DNA from: an uncultured Erysipelotrichaceae bacterium
GTDB taxonomy: Bacteria; Bacillota_I; Bacilli_A; Erysipelotrichales; Erysipelotrichaceae
Assembly: GCA_902761625.1 (NCBI GenBank)
Contig: CACWLH010000007.1
Span: 1-56,514 of the forward strand
Reading direction: 5' to 3'
DNA: 56,514 bases
The first letter of the stretch is position 1, and each line of letters opens with the position of its first letter. Shown here one piece after another: positions 16,583-25,101 of the stretch. A program made the translations under genes and the position numbers. Below the pieces are notes generated by a model. That model saw nothing but the letters and a program-made list of their open reading frames with translations, was not told the origin of the DNA and ran no database searches.

Positions 16583-17413
16583 TCAGCTGTTCAGTCTGTC
16601 AAGCAGATACGGGAATGCCTGCTCGAAGTTCACACCATAATCGTTATGGTTTTCCTCGGCAAGCGTGAGTCTGATGCATTCCTTGACATAATCACAGGCA
16701 ATGCGGATGGCTTCCTTGAAATCCTTGCCTCTGAGTAGCGCTCCGATGAAAGTCGAAGCCCAGATGTCGCCGGTGCCATGGAAATGGGTGCTCTCCTCTT
16801 CATTGCAGTAATAGTAGAATTCGTCTTTTTCACTGTCATAGGCATAGGCGCCGAGTTTGTCCTTTTCAAAGCTGATGCCTGTCAGGATCGCTTTCTTCGC
16901 TCCGCTTCGGGTCAGTTTGACCAGAATATCCCTGATATATGCCTCATCATACTCTTCCTGATACGGGATATCGAGCAGGAAGGATGCTTCGGTGAGATTG
17001 GGACAGATCACATCCGCGATGGCGCAGAGGCTGTTCATTTCCTTTGCAAATTCAGGTGTGAATCCGGCATAGAGTTTTCCGTTGTCCGCCATGCACGGAT
17101 CCACCAGACGGATACCCTTCTGTGCAAATCTTGCAAAGAGATCCTTGGCGATTTCAATCTGGCGCTTTGATCCGAGATAGCCGGTATATACGGCATCAAA
17201 TCTGAAGTTTTCCTTTTCCCAGTGATTGAGGATGCCTTCGATCTCATCGGTCAGATCACAGAATGTAAAGCCTTTGAACATTGTATGTGTGGAGAGAACC
17301 GCGGTCGGTATGACGGCCGTTTCGATTCCCATGGCTGATATCACAGGAAGTGCCACTGTCAGTGAGCATTTTCCGACGCAGGAGATGTCCTGCATGGTTG
17401 CAATCTTTTTCAT
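16583..17413 (-). CDS. pdxY: Pyridoxamine/pyridoxal kinase-type protein
   Basis: ATP-dependent kinase of the ribokinase fold that phosphorylates pyridoxamine or pyridoxal in B6 salvage. The 276-aa protein contains IATMQDISCVGKCSLTV at the N-terminus, the substrate-loop VDPCMADNGKLY (104-115) and the anion-hole/catalytic HGTGD (212-216, base D216). The SCVGK...STHT pattern matches PdxY more than ThiD. AAGGAGG precedes the ATG. It is monocistronic, and no B6 synthesis genes are nearby. Confidence 0.88.
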   Translation of the reverse strand: MKKIATMQDISCVGKCSLTVALPVISAMGIETAVIPTAVLSTHTMFKGFTFCDLTDEIEGILNHWEKENFRFDAVYTGYLGSKRQIEIAKDLFARFAQKGIRLVDPCMADNGKLYAGFTPEFAKEMNSLCAIADVICPNLTEASFLLDIPYQEEYDEAYIRDILVKLTRSGAKKAILTGISFEKDKLGAYAYDSEKDEFYYYCNEEESTHFHGTGDIWASTFIGALLRGKDFKEAIRIACDYVKECIRLTLAEENHNDYGVNFEQAFPYLLDRLNS

Positions 17414-17501
17414 ATAATCGCCTCCTTATGGAAAGTATAGATGATTCTGATCATATTAACAGGTTCAATTGGAATTATTTTTATAAGACCAGATGAATTA
17501 T

Positions 17502-17538
17502 AAAAGCAGCGGAGTCTCCAATTATGAGACACCGCTGC
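17502..17538 (-). terminator. Terminator after DUF554 gene
   Basis: Long stem GCAGCGG-A-GTCTC / GAGAC-A-CCGCTGC (17506-17538) with one mismatch; T-rich tract on the minus side (TTTTATAA). Confidence 0.85.
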
Positions 17539-17549
17539 AGAACGATTTT

Positions 17550-18251
17550 TTAAGAAAGAAGCGGTACGATCACATCCGCCCAGATCTTTGACAGCGGCAT
17601 GACAAGAATCATGGCCGGAATCATATCCGCGGTCGGAAACATCTTCAGCTGCATGATTCTGAAACCCGTTGCCAGCATGAGGAACCCGCCGCATGCCTTG
17701 AAGTCATTGATCATTGCCGGTGTGGTCAAAGGGAAGATCACTCCCGCCAGGATGTAAAGCACAATCATGATCACAAACTGGGGAATGCCGACCATCGATA
17801 CAGATCTGCCGATGGAGCAGGCAAAGATCATGGCTGTAAAGAAGTCGAGGAAGCTTTTGGCAATGAGAATGGAATGGTCCCCGTTCATGCCTGATACCAG
17901 CGATCCGTAGATACCGGTACCCGAAGCGCAGAACAATACAATGACCGTGATCAGATCATCCGACTGTTCCGAAGAGCCGCCGATCATCTTCTGCATCAGG
18001 CCGGCAGCTTTTGTGATTCCGTCTCCCAGATGTATGATCATTCCGATCAGCAGTCCAAGAATCAAAGCTAATATGACGGCGGGCATATTCTCCATCAATA
18101 CAATGGATGAGATGCCCATTCCCATGGAGGCTGCCCCGAAGAGCATGGTCAGATTGGTTCTGTAGTTTCCCGGCAGACGCTCCTTGAGCGCGGCGCCGAT
18201 GAGTCCGCCGGCAACGACGGAAAGCACGTTCATGATAATTCCGATTGGCAT
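17550..18251 (-). CDS. DUF554 integral membrane protein
   Basis: The 233-aa protein has six to seven hydrophobic helices and matches the DUF554 (YdfK/YqgA) family: it opens with IGIIMNVLSVVAGGLIGAALKERLP and contains ASGTGIYGSLVSGMNGDHSILIAKS, the family centre (about residues 108-132). Function is unknown; a transport role is often assumed. GGAGAAACAGATCT precedes the ATG. It is a single gene with its own terminator. Confidence 0.88.
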   Translation of the reverse strand: MPIGIIMNVLSVVAGGLIGAALKERLPGNYRTNLTMLFGAASMGMGISSIVLMENMPAVILALILGLLIGMIIHLGDGITKAAGLMQKMIGGSSEQSDDLITVIVLFCASGTGIYGSLVSGMNGDHSILIAKSFLDFFTAMIFACSIGRSVSMVGIPQFVIMIVLYILAGVIFPLTTPAMINDFKACGGFLMLATGFRIMQLKMFPTADMIPAMILVMPLSKIWADVIVPLLS

Positions 18252-18334
18252 AGATCTGTTTCTCCGTTAAATTCTCTAACATCTTAACATTCCGGAATCG
18301 TCAAGAATAAGCATTATTTTTTCATCATATCGTT

Positions 18335-18340
18335 TAAAAT
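18335..18340 (+). promoter_or_regulatory. -10 box for rRNA methyltransferase gene
   Basis: TAAAAT, 6 nt before the ATG at 18347, with no usable Shine-Dalgarno; possible leaderless start. No clear -35. Confidence 0.35.
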
Positions 18341-18346
18341 AGGCTT

Positions 18347-19681
18347 ATGAATCTGCCTGACAAATATCTGGATCAGATGTCTGATCTGCTCAAAGAGGAA
18401 TATCCCCTGTATCTTGAAGCAATGGAACAGGAGCCCTTTTCCTGTATCCGCATCAACACGGACAAAATCAGCGTTGAGGAATTTCTGAAGATCTCCCCTT
18501 TCGGTCTGAAACCTGTGCCATGGTGTGCGGAAGGATTCTATGTCAATGAAGATGCGCGTCCGGGCATTCATCCGTATTATTATGCCGGACTGTATTATAT
18601 CCAGGAACCAAGCGCCATGGCGCCGGCTGCCGTATTGCCGGTGGAAGATGGCGATCGTGTATTGGATGCCTGTGCGGCCCCGGGTGGAAAGAGCACCGCT
18701 CTTGCCTGTAAACTGCATGGCACTGGTGTGCTTGTGTCCAATGACATCAGCGCATCCAGACAGAACGCCACCCTGAAAAACATGACCCGCTTCGGGATTG
18801 AAAACTGCTATGTGATTGCCGAGGATCTGAACAATCTGGCAAAGAGATTTCCGGCATTCTTTGATAAAATCCTGCTTGATGCGCCATGTTCGGGCGAAGG
18901 CATGTTCCGCAAGGAGCCTTCTCTGATCACCTCATGGCTGGAAAAGGACAGCTCGTTTTATGGGCCTTTGCAGAAGGAGCTGATCATCAATGCTTGGAAG
19001 ATGCTCAAACCGGGCGGAAAGATGGTCTACTCCACATGCACATTCGATCCTTGCGAGGATGAGGAAGTCATCGCGGCACTGATGGAACAGTATGATGATG
19101 TCATTATCGAAAAAAGCGATCTTTCCGTTCACTTTGCGCCGGGTGTGAAAGCGGGGTTTGAAAACTGCATGCGCCTTTACCCCCACCGTATAAACGGCGA
19201 AGGTCATTTTGTCAGCCTGCTTTCCAAAAAAGGAAATGCGGAAAACACAGATGAACCATCGCGGATCAAGCCATTGCATCATGAAGGCTTTGAAACATTC
19301 ATGAAGCAGATCAAAGATTCAGAAAGACACCAATACCGTCTGATCAACGAACATATTTACCGCATTCCGGATACCGGATTCAACAATGTGAAAATCCGCA
19401 CTGTGCTTTCCGGGCTTCATATGGGCACTGTGAAAAAAGACCGTTTTGAGCCATCCCAGCATCTTGCCCTTTCGCTGAAAGCGGATCAGTTTGACAATGT
19501 GCTGAAACTGGAGCCGGATGATATCCGCTGTGAAAAATATCTGCGCGGGGAAACAATCGCCGCTGATGCATGCAAAGACGGCTGGGTGCTTATATGCGTG
19601 AAGGATTATCCGCTTGGCTTTGGCAAATGCGCATCCCATACCATCAAGAACAAACTGGAAAAAGGATTCAGAAAAATCTGA
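18347..19681 (+). CDS. rsmF: 16S rRNA m5C methyltransferase (RsmF/NOL1-NOP2-Sun family)
   Basis: S-adenosylmethionine-dependent RNA cytosine-C5 methyltransferase. The 444-aa protein has motif I VLDACAAPGGKS (105-116), the DAPCSGEG motif with C181 and the catalytic TC motif STCTF with C231, the two-cysteine arrangement of true m5C enzymes. A C-terminal extension from about 290 to 444 resembles the RsmF-type PUA-like domain (GFGKCASHTIKN near the end). The ATG lies 6 nt after a -10 box. The next gene follows after 12 nt. The exact target cytosine cannot be told from sequence. Confidence 0.92.
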   Translation: MNLPDKYLDQMSDLLKEEYPLYLEAMEQEPFSCIRINTDKISVEEFLKISPFGLKPVPWCAEGFYVNEDARPGIHPYYYAGLYYIQEPSAMAPAAVLPVEDGDRVLDACAAPGGKSTALACKLHGTGVLVSNDISASRQNATLKNMTRFGIENCYVIAEDLNNLAKRFPAFFDKILLDAPCSGEGMFRKEPSLITSWLEKDSSFYGPLQKELIINAWKMLKPGGKMVYSTCTFDPCEDEEVIAALMEQYDDVIIEKSDLSVHFAPGVKAGFENCMRLYPHRINGEGHFVSLLSKKGNAENTDEPSRIKPLHHEGFETFMKQIKDSERHQYRLINEHIYRIPDTGFNNVKIRTVLSGLHMGTVKKDRFEPSQHLALSLKADQFDNVLKLEPDDIRCEKYLRGETIAADACKDGWVLICVKDYPLGFGKCASHTIKNKLEKGFRKI

Positions 19682-19693
19682 ACGGGAGGTTTT

Positions 19694-20503
19694 ATGGATT
19701 TTTACAAAAACATGGATGAAAAGCAGCGTAACATTTTCTGGATTGCGGTCCTACTGTTGGCGGGACTGCTGTCGATGACACTGCTTGCGAGGATGGCGAC
19801 TTCACCTGCATTCACCCAGGCTTCCATCGCTTATCTTGATTCCAAAAAGAAAACCGTGCTGGAGCTGACTGCCGCAGCCACCGCCTCAAGCGCCGCCATC
19901 ACGATGATTCCCGGTGACATCGGCACGCCGATCGCCGATAAACTGGCGGATATTTCCACCTATACAATGATTGTCTTATGTGCCGTATTCCTGGAAAAAT
20001 ATCTTGTCACCATCACCGGCCATGTCGTCTTCCGTTTTCTGATCCCGCTTGCCTGTCTGATGACAATCGGATCGATCATATGGCCAAGATTTGTGAACTG
20101 GCGCAAGACTGCGTTACGGATCTGCCTGTTCTCTGTCATTCTGTATTTTGTGATACCGGCCAGTGTGGGCATTTCCAAAACGATTGAAAACACCTATGAC
20201 AATTCCATCCAGGAAACCATTGACAGCGCCAAGGAAAGCGCTGATGAAATCCAGGACAATGCGGAATCACAGACCATCTGGGACCGTTTCATCTCCACGA
20301 TCGAAGGCGGTGTCAACACCGTGACAAGCCGCTTTGAAGGCATCCTCAACAATTTCATTGAGGCGGTTGCCGTATTGATCGTGACCGCATGCATCATCCC
20401 GGTGCTTGTGCTGGTGGTGATGTTCTGGATTGTGAAAATGCTGTTTGGCATTGACGGAAGATTCACCATACCGCGTCTGCCTCACACAACTCCGACTGTT
20501 TAA
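19694..20503 (+). CDS. Integral membrane protein of unknown function
   Basis: I do not recognise this 269-aa protein. Hydrophobic segments lie at about 14-34, 89-107, 112-130, 139-157 and 226-252. Between the fourth and last is a soluble stretch (about 160-222) rich in Asp, Glu, Ser and Gln (NSIQETIDSAKESADEIQD) that may form a coiled coil. A GGGAGG site 5 nt before the ATG is strong. It is probably co-transcribed with the methyltransferase gene 12 nt upstream and ends in a strong terminator. Confidence 0.8.
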   Translation: MDFYKNMDEKQRNIFWIAVLLLAGLLSMTLLARMATSPAFTQASIAYLDSKKKTVLELTAAATASSAAITMIPGDIGTPIADKLADISTYTMIVLCAVFLEKYLVTITGHVVFRFLIPLACLMTIGSIIWPRFVNWRKTALRICLFSVILYFVIPASVGISKTIENTYDNSIQETIDSAKESADEIQDNAESQTIWDRFISTIEGGVNTVTSRFEGILNNFIEAVAVLIVTACIIPVLVLVVMFWIVKMLFGIDGRFTIPRLPHTTPTV

Positions 20504-20506
20504 AGA

Positions 20507-20530
20507 AGCCTCCCGGTTCGGGAGGTTTTT
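20507..20530 (+). terminator. Terminator
   Basis: AGCCTCCCG / CGGGAGG with loop GTT, then TTTTT. Confidence 0.9.
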
Positions 20531-20536
20531 CATGTT

Positions 20537-20755
20537 TCAGCGGTTGAGATGAAAGGAAAGATAATCCAGCCGGTCAATGCACTTCTGGCTTTCATGCAGG
20601 CTGTCGAGATGCTTTTTCCTGCATGCCGTGATTTTCTCATTGGCGCCTTTCAGATCATTGCACGCGATGCATTCAATGATCTGTGTGACTTCGCTTTCCG
20701 TGCATCCGGCTTCGCTGAGATTCTCCCTGATTTCATTCTGTTCAAAACGGTTCAT
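20537..20755 (-). CDS. Small hypothetical protein, helical
   Basis: The 72-aa protein is hydrophilic, helical and has four cysteines (C18, C29, C32, C45 approximately, plus one near the C-terminus). It ends CIDRLDYLSFHL. Short proteins with a similar AGCTESEVTQIIEC start and DxLDYL ending seem widespread in gut Bacillota (recollection, not a search), usually without known function. AAGGAGACCTGC supports the start at 20755; the longer frame to 20821 is unsupported. It is divergent from the LysR gene with a shared 120-bp spacer, so it may be a target of that regulator. Confidence 0.7.
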   Translation of the reverse strand: MNRFEQNEIRENLSEAGCTESEVTQIIECIACNDLKGANEKITACRKKHLDSLHESQKCIDRLDYLSFHLNR

Positions 20756-20820
20756 GCAGGTCTCCTTCCGTTCTTTTTGCAGGTTCAATATATTCTCTTT
20801 CAAGCCCATATACAAATACA

Positions 20821-20826
20821 TATAAT
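20821..20826 (+). promoter_or_regulatory. -10 box for LysR-type gene
   Basis: Perfect TATAAT in the A+T-rich spacer, with a poor -35 (TTTCAA, 20798-20803) at 17 bp. The spacer is the natural site for autoregulation. Confidence 0.4.
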
Positions 20827-20875
20827 TAATATATATTCATGCGATTTCAGCATAGATTTTCCACGGGAGGTTTTT

Positions 20876-21742
20876 ATGGATATCCGGATCATGGAATATT
20901 ATCTTGCCGTCACCAGAGAAGGAAACATCTCCGCCGCGGCGGAAGCCCTTCATGTTTCACAGCCTGCCCTTTCCAGACAGATCAAGGATCTGGAAGAGGA
21001 GCTTGGTGTCACGTTGTTTGAGCGGGGAAGCAGACGGATCAGACTGACCGAGGAAGGAATGATCCTCAAGCGGCGCGCCGAGGAAATGGTGCGGTTGATG
21101 CAGATGACGGAAAGCGAGATCTCCATGGCCCATTCCAAACTGAGCGGTGAAATCCATATCGGCGCCGGTGAATCAAGAGCCTTTCATTATCTTTCCGAAA
21201 CAGCAGCTGAAATCCGGCGTGAATATCCCGATATTCACTTCACAATCACCAGCGGCGATACCGCTGATTTAAAGGATCAGCTTGACAGCGGTCTGATTGA
21301 CATCGCTCTGATTTTCACCGATTATGACCACACCCTGTATCAGGGCATCCGTCTGCCTCAGGCTGACCAGCTCAATGTGCTGATGCGCAAGGATCATCCC
21401 CTTGCCGCAAAGGAGCGCATCAGTGCCGAAGATCTTGAGAATACTGATCTGCTCGTGCCGCGCGCAGCCGTTTCCCTTCTGAGTTCGGATCTTCCCGCGG
21501 ACAAACTGAGAATTGCGGCTGTCTACAATCTGATTTACAACGCGTCCGTTCTGGTTGAGGACGGCATGGGATGCGCGATCGGCTTCGGCCATCTGATCAA
21601 TGTGAGCGGAGATTCTCTGCTGACGATCAGGCCGTTGGACTTTGAGGTTCAGCAGAGATGCCATCTGATCTGGAAGAAATACCAGGTGTTCACTCCGGCG
21701 GTGAATTTCTTCATCGACCGGCTCAGGCAGAAAACATTCTGA
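20876..21742 (+). CDS. LysR-family transcriptional regulator
   Basis: DNA-binding regulator with the standard LysR layout: winged helix-turn-helix at residues 1-60 (YYLAVTREGNISAAAEAL, then SQPALSRQIKDLEEELG), a linker helix, and a periplasmic-binding-like effector domain (about 88-288). The length, 288 aa, is normal. The start at 20876 is set by GGGAGG and by the family N-terminus MDIRIMEYY; the open frame runs far upstream but is non-coding there. The effector is unknown. Likely targets are itself, the divergent small gene, or the DUF1848 gene 19 nt downstream. Confidence 0.93.
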   Translation: MDIRIMEYYLAVTREGNISAAAEALHVSQPALSRQIKDLEEELGVTLFERGSRRIRLTEEGMILKRRAEEMVRLMQMTESEISMAHSKLSGEIHIGAGESRAFHYLSETAAEIRREYPDIHFTITSGDTADLKDQLDSGLIDIALIFTDYDHTLYQGIRLPQADQLNVLMRKDHPLAAKERISAEDLENTDLLVPRAAVSLLSSDLPADKLRIAAVYNLIYNASVLVEDGMGCAIGFGHLINVSGDSLLTIRPLDFEVQQRCHLIWKKYQVFTPAVNFFIDRLRQKTF

Positions 21743-21761
21743 AACTGTTTTGTGAGGTTTT

Positions 21762-22691
21762 ATGATTATCAATACCGGCTCAAGAACCGACATTCCGGCT
21801 TTTTACAGCGCATGGCTGATCAACCGCGTCCATGCCGGTTTTCTGATGGCCAGAAATCCTTATTATCCGAAACTGGTCAGCCGGTATGTTCTGGATCCGC
21901 GCAGCGTTGATGCGCTTGTCTTCTGCACGAAAAATCCCGAACCGGTTCTGAAGGATATTCATGAACTGGATGCCTTCCGGCAGTTCTGGTATGTGACGAT
22001 TACCCCTTATGGCAAAGACATTGAACCAAATGTGCCTGACAAGCACCGCGTCATTGAATCATTCATCACACTTTCAAAGCACATCGGCGCCGCCCGTATG
22101 GTATGGCGCTATGATCCGGTATTTGTGAATCAGAAATATGATATCGCCTATCATATCCGCGCCTTTGAGACAGTCGCCTCATTGCTGGAAGGTTATACAA
22201 ACCGGGTTGTCTTCTCATTTATCGATCTTTACGAAAAAACAAAACGCAACTTTCCGGAAGTGCGTGAGGTTTCATATGATGATCAGATCACATTGACAAA
22301 AGCCTTTGTGCAAAGCTGCCAAAAGTATCATATGATTCTGACCGGCTGTCTTGAAAGCAAAGAGCTTGCCCGCTATGGAGCGGATATGAACGGCTGTATG
22401 ACAAAGCAGATCATTGAGCAGGCCATCGGCGAAGAGCTCAATGTGCCCAAAGGAACGCCGGCGCGTGATGGCTGCAATTGTCTTCTCGGCAATGATATCG
22501 GCGCCTATAACACCTGCGCTCATTTCTGTAAATACTGCTATGCGAATTATGACCGTGAGATCGTGATCCGCAATATGAAAAAACATGATCCTGAATCACC
22601 GCTGTTAATCGGGCATATCGAAGCGGATGATATCGTGAAGGATGTGAATCAGAAATCCTGGATCAATGCGCAATTGAAACTGGATCTTTAG
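21762..22691 (+). CDS. DUF1848 family protein with CxxxCxxC
   Basis: The 309-aa protein matches DUF1848: it opens IINTGSRTDIPAFYSAW, has LVFCTKNPEP and MVWRYDPVF, and ends with the cysteine-rich motif CNC (C238, C240) then C252-x3-C256-x2-C259 in TCAHFCKYCYAN. The C-x3-C-x2-C spacing is that of radical SAM iron-sulfur sites, though it lies at the C-terminus rather than the N-terminus. Function is unknown. It starts 19 nt after the LysR gene (GTGAGG site), so it is probably co-transcribed. Confidence 0.9.
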   Translation: MIINTGSRTDIPAFYSAWLINRVHAGFLMARNPYYPKLVSRYVLDPRSVDALVFCTKNPEPVLKDIHELDAFRQFWYVTITPYGKDIEPNVPDKHRVIESFITLSKHIGAARMVWRYDPVFVNQKYDIAYHIRAFETVASLLEGYTNRVVFSFIDLYEKTKRNFPEVREVSYDDQITLTKAFVQSCQKYHMILTGCLESKELARYGADMNGCMTKQIIEQAIGEELNVPKGTPARDGCNCLLGNDIGAYNTCAHFCKYCYANYDREIVIRNMKKHDPESPLLIGHIEADDIVKDVNQKSWINAQLKLDL

Positions 22692-22727
22692 AAAAGGCCT
22701 GCCTCATTTCTGAAGCAGGTCTTTTAT
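22692..22727. terminator. Bidirectional terminator between convergent genes
   Basis: AAAAG-GCCTGC / GCAGGT-CTTTT with a 12-nt loop. The right arm overlaps the last codons of the minus-strand hydrolase gene. Confidence 0.75.
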
Positions 22728-23447
22728 GATCTGTACATATTCTTCAGGATGGTTCATGGACAGCTGCCCATGATACATCCCCTCTTTGATTTTCAACTCA
22801 CTGTCCGCAATCATTTCATGAAGTTTTTGCGCGCTTCTGAGAATGATCTTTGTTTCTTTTGAGCCGGCAATGATCATTGTCTTTGCCTGCGTGTTTCTGA
22901 TTTCTTCCTTTGCCTCATAAAGCGCGCTGGCTTTTGTGAAGGCAGTGAGGTTTTCTTTTGAAACCGAGCAGGTGTCGCGGTAATATTCATCAAAATATTC
23001 CTGATCTAGCCGGTAATAATCAAACTGCATTTTCGCAAAGCGCCTGCTTTTCACAAGGCCATAGGATGCCGAGAATGTGGGTCCGACCAGCGAACCGCTC
23101 AGGTGATCGGCGATCACCGACGCGCTTTCCAGCAATGCATAACGGGCAATGTCATTTCGCTGCGCCAGCATGTCGCAGACGGTCTGCGCGCCAAGGGACA
23201 GACCTCCCAGCAGAAGCACCTGCCCGTCAAACTGTTCATCAATCAGATCGATCACATGTTTTGCGCATGTTTCGATATTGATAAATGCATCCTCACTTCC
23301 CGCATGCCCATCGAGATGCGGCAGGATGACACAATATTCTTTGCTTAACAGCTCTGCGGCTCTGCGGTAATTCCATACCGAAAAGCCCCCGCCGTGAAGC
23401 AGGATGATCACCGGATGATCCTGACTGCCATATTGTTCGTACTGCAT
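22704..23447 (-). CDS. Alpha/beta hydrolase
   Basis: Cytosolic serine hydrolase of unknown substrate, 247 aa. It has the oxyanion segment VIILLHGGG (13-21), nucleophile S84 in GGLSLGA and a C-terminal histidine in GMYHGQLSMNHP. The acidic residue is probably in AGSKETK. I prefer the ATG at 23447 because GAGGA lies 6 nt upstream and the family begins MQYEQYG; an alternative ATG at 23468 has a weaker site. Monocistronic, convergent with the DUF1848 gene. Confidence 0.85.
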   Translation of the reverse strand: MQYEQYGSQDHPVIILLHGGGFSVWNYRRAAELLSKEYCVILPHLDGHAGSEDAFINIETCAKHVIDLIDEQFDGQVLLLGGLSLGAQTVCDMLAQRNDIARYALLESASVIADHLSGSLVGPTFSASYGLVKSRRFAKMQFDYYRLDQEYFDEYYRDTCSVSKENLTAFTKASALYEAKEEIRNTQAKTMIIAGSKETKIILRSAQKLHEMIADSELKIKEGMYHGQLSMNHPEEYVQIIKDLLQK

Positions 23448-23525
23448 GGTTTTCCTCAGTTCCATCATACCCTGCGTGTAATCTCTTCACAATGTCTGCA
23501 GACCGTCCATTTTGTTTTTTTGCGT

Positions 23526-23531
23526 TATAAT
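23526..23531 (+). promoter_or_regulatory. -10 box for degV-type gene
   Basis: Perfect TATAAT 26 nt before the ATG; no recognisable -35. Confidence 0.4.
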
Positions 23532-23557
23532 AGAACGGAACAATTGAGGAGATTCAT

Positions 23558-24421
23558 ATGTCATTTGTTGTTTTCGCGGACGGTACCGCCAATCTTCCCG
23601 GAAGGCTTCTGGACGGAATAAAGCTTCTTCCCATCGCATATACGGTCAACGGTGTCCCGGATACCTACAACGGGGATATCGAGGACTTTGATGTGCATGC
23701 ATATTATGACCAGCTGCGTAATGGCGCAGATATCAAAACCAGCCTTCTGAACACGGCGCTGTTTCTGGACAGCTTTGAGCCGGTGCTCAAAGAAGGAAAC
23801 GATATTGTCTATATTGCCATGAGTTCCGGCATCTCCGGCACTTACAATGCAGCCAAAACCGCGGCGGATCAGCTGATGGAGGATTATCCTGAACGTCTGG
23901 TCCATATCGTGGACTCCCATGGCTGCGGATTTGGCGACGGTCTGCTTGCCCTCAAAGCGGCAGAGCTTGCCAGAGAAAACACCCCGTGCAAAGAGGCTTC
24001 GGCTATTCTGGATGAGATGGTTGAACACTGCTGTCAGTATTTCACCGTCGATGATCTGAACTTTCTGAAACGCACCGGAAGAGTTTCCGGCGCCGCCGCT
24101 TTGATCGGCACCACACTCAAGATCAAGCCGGTGCTGTATGGTGATTCGACCGGTCATATTGTATCAAGCGCAATGTGCAGAGGCAGAAAGAAAGCGATCC
24201 GCGCCCTGGCTGACAAGTACAGTGAAAAACACATGGACCTGAAACAGCCGGATGTGTTCATTTCGCATGGCGACTGCATTGAGGATGCTGAAAAGCTGAA
24301 AGAGATGATTCTTGAAATCACTCCCGATGCCAATATCACAATCTGCCCCCATGAGCCCTTCTCAGGGGCACATGTGGGGCCGGGCATGCTCGGTCTGTTC
24401 TTCCTTGGCACTGAACGTTAA
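23558..24421 (+). CDS. DegV family fatty-acid-binding protein
   Basis: Two-domain DegV protein that binds a fatty acid (FakB-type), giving it to a FakA kinase for phosphorylation. The 287-aa protein has the N-terminal strand VVFADGTANLP, MSSGISGTYNAA (ligand carboxylate loop), and the C-terminal FLKRTGRVSG and HVGPGMLGLFF segments typical of the family. No fakA is in the window. GAGGAG precedes the ATG. The nitroreductase gene follows after 19 nt and is probably in the same operon. Confidence 0.92.
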   Translation: MSFVVFADGTANLPGRLLDGIKLLPIAYTVNGVPDTYNGDIEDFDVHAYYDQLRNGADIKTSLLNTALFLDSFEPVLKEGNDIVYIAMSSGISGTYNAAKTAADQLMEDYPERLVHIVDSHGCGFGDGLLALKAAELARENTPCKEASAILDEMVEHCCQYFTVDDLNFLKRTGRVSGAAALIGTTLKIKPVLYGDSTGHIVSSAMCRGRKKAIRALADKYSEKHMDLKQPDVFISHGDCIEDAEKLKEMILEITPDANITICPHEPFSGAHVGPGMLGLFFLGTER

Positions 24422-24440
24422 ATCGTTATAAGGTGATATC

Positions 24441-25031
24441 ATGGATGCTTATGAACTGATCACAACCAGAAGAAGCACCAGAGCTTTTTCATCCAGACCG
24501 CTTGAAAAGGATATTCTTGAAAAACTGGTTGAGGCAGGCCGCTATGCGCCAAGCGGCGGCAATTCCCAGACCACGCACTTCTTTGTGATCACTGACCGAA
24601 ACGTTCTTGATCAGCTGGCTGAGATCTGTGAGCGGGCCTTCGCAAAAATGGAGCTTTATAAAGGCATCTATCCTTCTCTTGCCTCCTCGATCATGCGTTC
24701 CAAAAAAGGCGGCTACCGCTTCCACTATGACTGCGCGGCTTTAATTGTCACGGCCAATCAGAAAGATTACGGAAACAATATCGCCGACTGCGCATGCGCA
24801 CTGGAAAACATGATGATCATGGGCAATGCCATGAATATCGGCACATGCTGGATCAACCAGCTCAAATGGCTCAATGAGGATCCTCAAGTGCTTGCCCTGT
24901 TCAGACAATACGGACTTGACGAAAATGAACGCATCTATGGCGCGCTTGCGGCAGGATATCCTGATACAGAGGATGGCACCCCGGCAAGAAATGCCCTGCC
25001 CCGCAAGGGAAATCCCGTCACCTGGATCTGA
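24441..25031 (+). CDS. Nitroreductase-family FMN protein
   Basis: FMN-dependent NAD(P)H oxidoreductase, substrate unknown, 196 aa. It opens with the FMN-phosphate motif ELITTRRSTRAFSSRP and has the conserved GRYAPSGGNSQ (45-55) and CALENMMIMGNAMNIGTCWI (quoted by its key part, residues 118-137) dimer/flavin segment. It lies 19 nt after degV and ends at a strong terminator. Confidence 0.92.
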   Translation: MDAYELITTRRSTRAFSSRPLEKDILEKLVEAGRYAPSGGNSQTTHFFVITDRNVLDQLAEICERAFAKMELYKGIYPSLASSIMRSKKGGYRFHYDCAALIVTANQKDYGNNIADCACALENMMIMGNAMNIGTCWINQLKWLNEDPQVLALFRQYGLDENERIYGALAAGYPDTEDGTPARNALPRKGNPVTWI

Positions 25032-25040
25032 ATCCTTAAA

Positions 25041-25072
25041 AAAACAGAAGTTCTGAAGCTTCTGTTTTCTTT
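25041..25072. terminator. Bidirectional terminator
   Basis: AAAACAGAAG / CTTCTGTTTT with loop TTCTGAAG; T-runs on both sides. It separates convergent nitroreductase and acetyltransferase genes. Confidence 0.9.
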
Positions 25073-25101
25073 ATGGTCTGCATTTTATCAGGCACTTTTA
25101 T

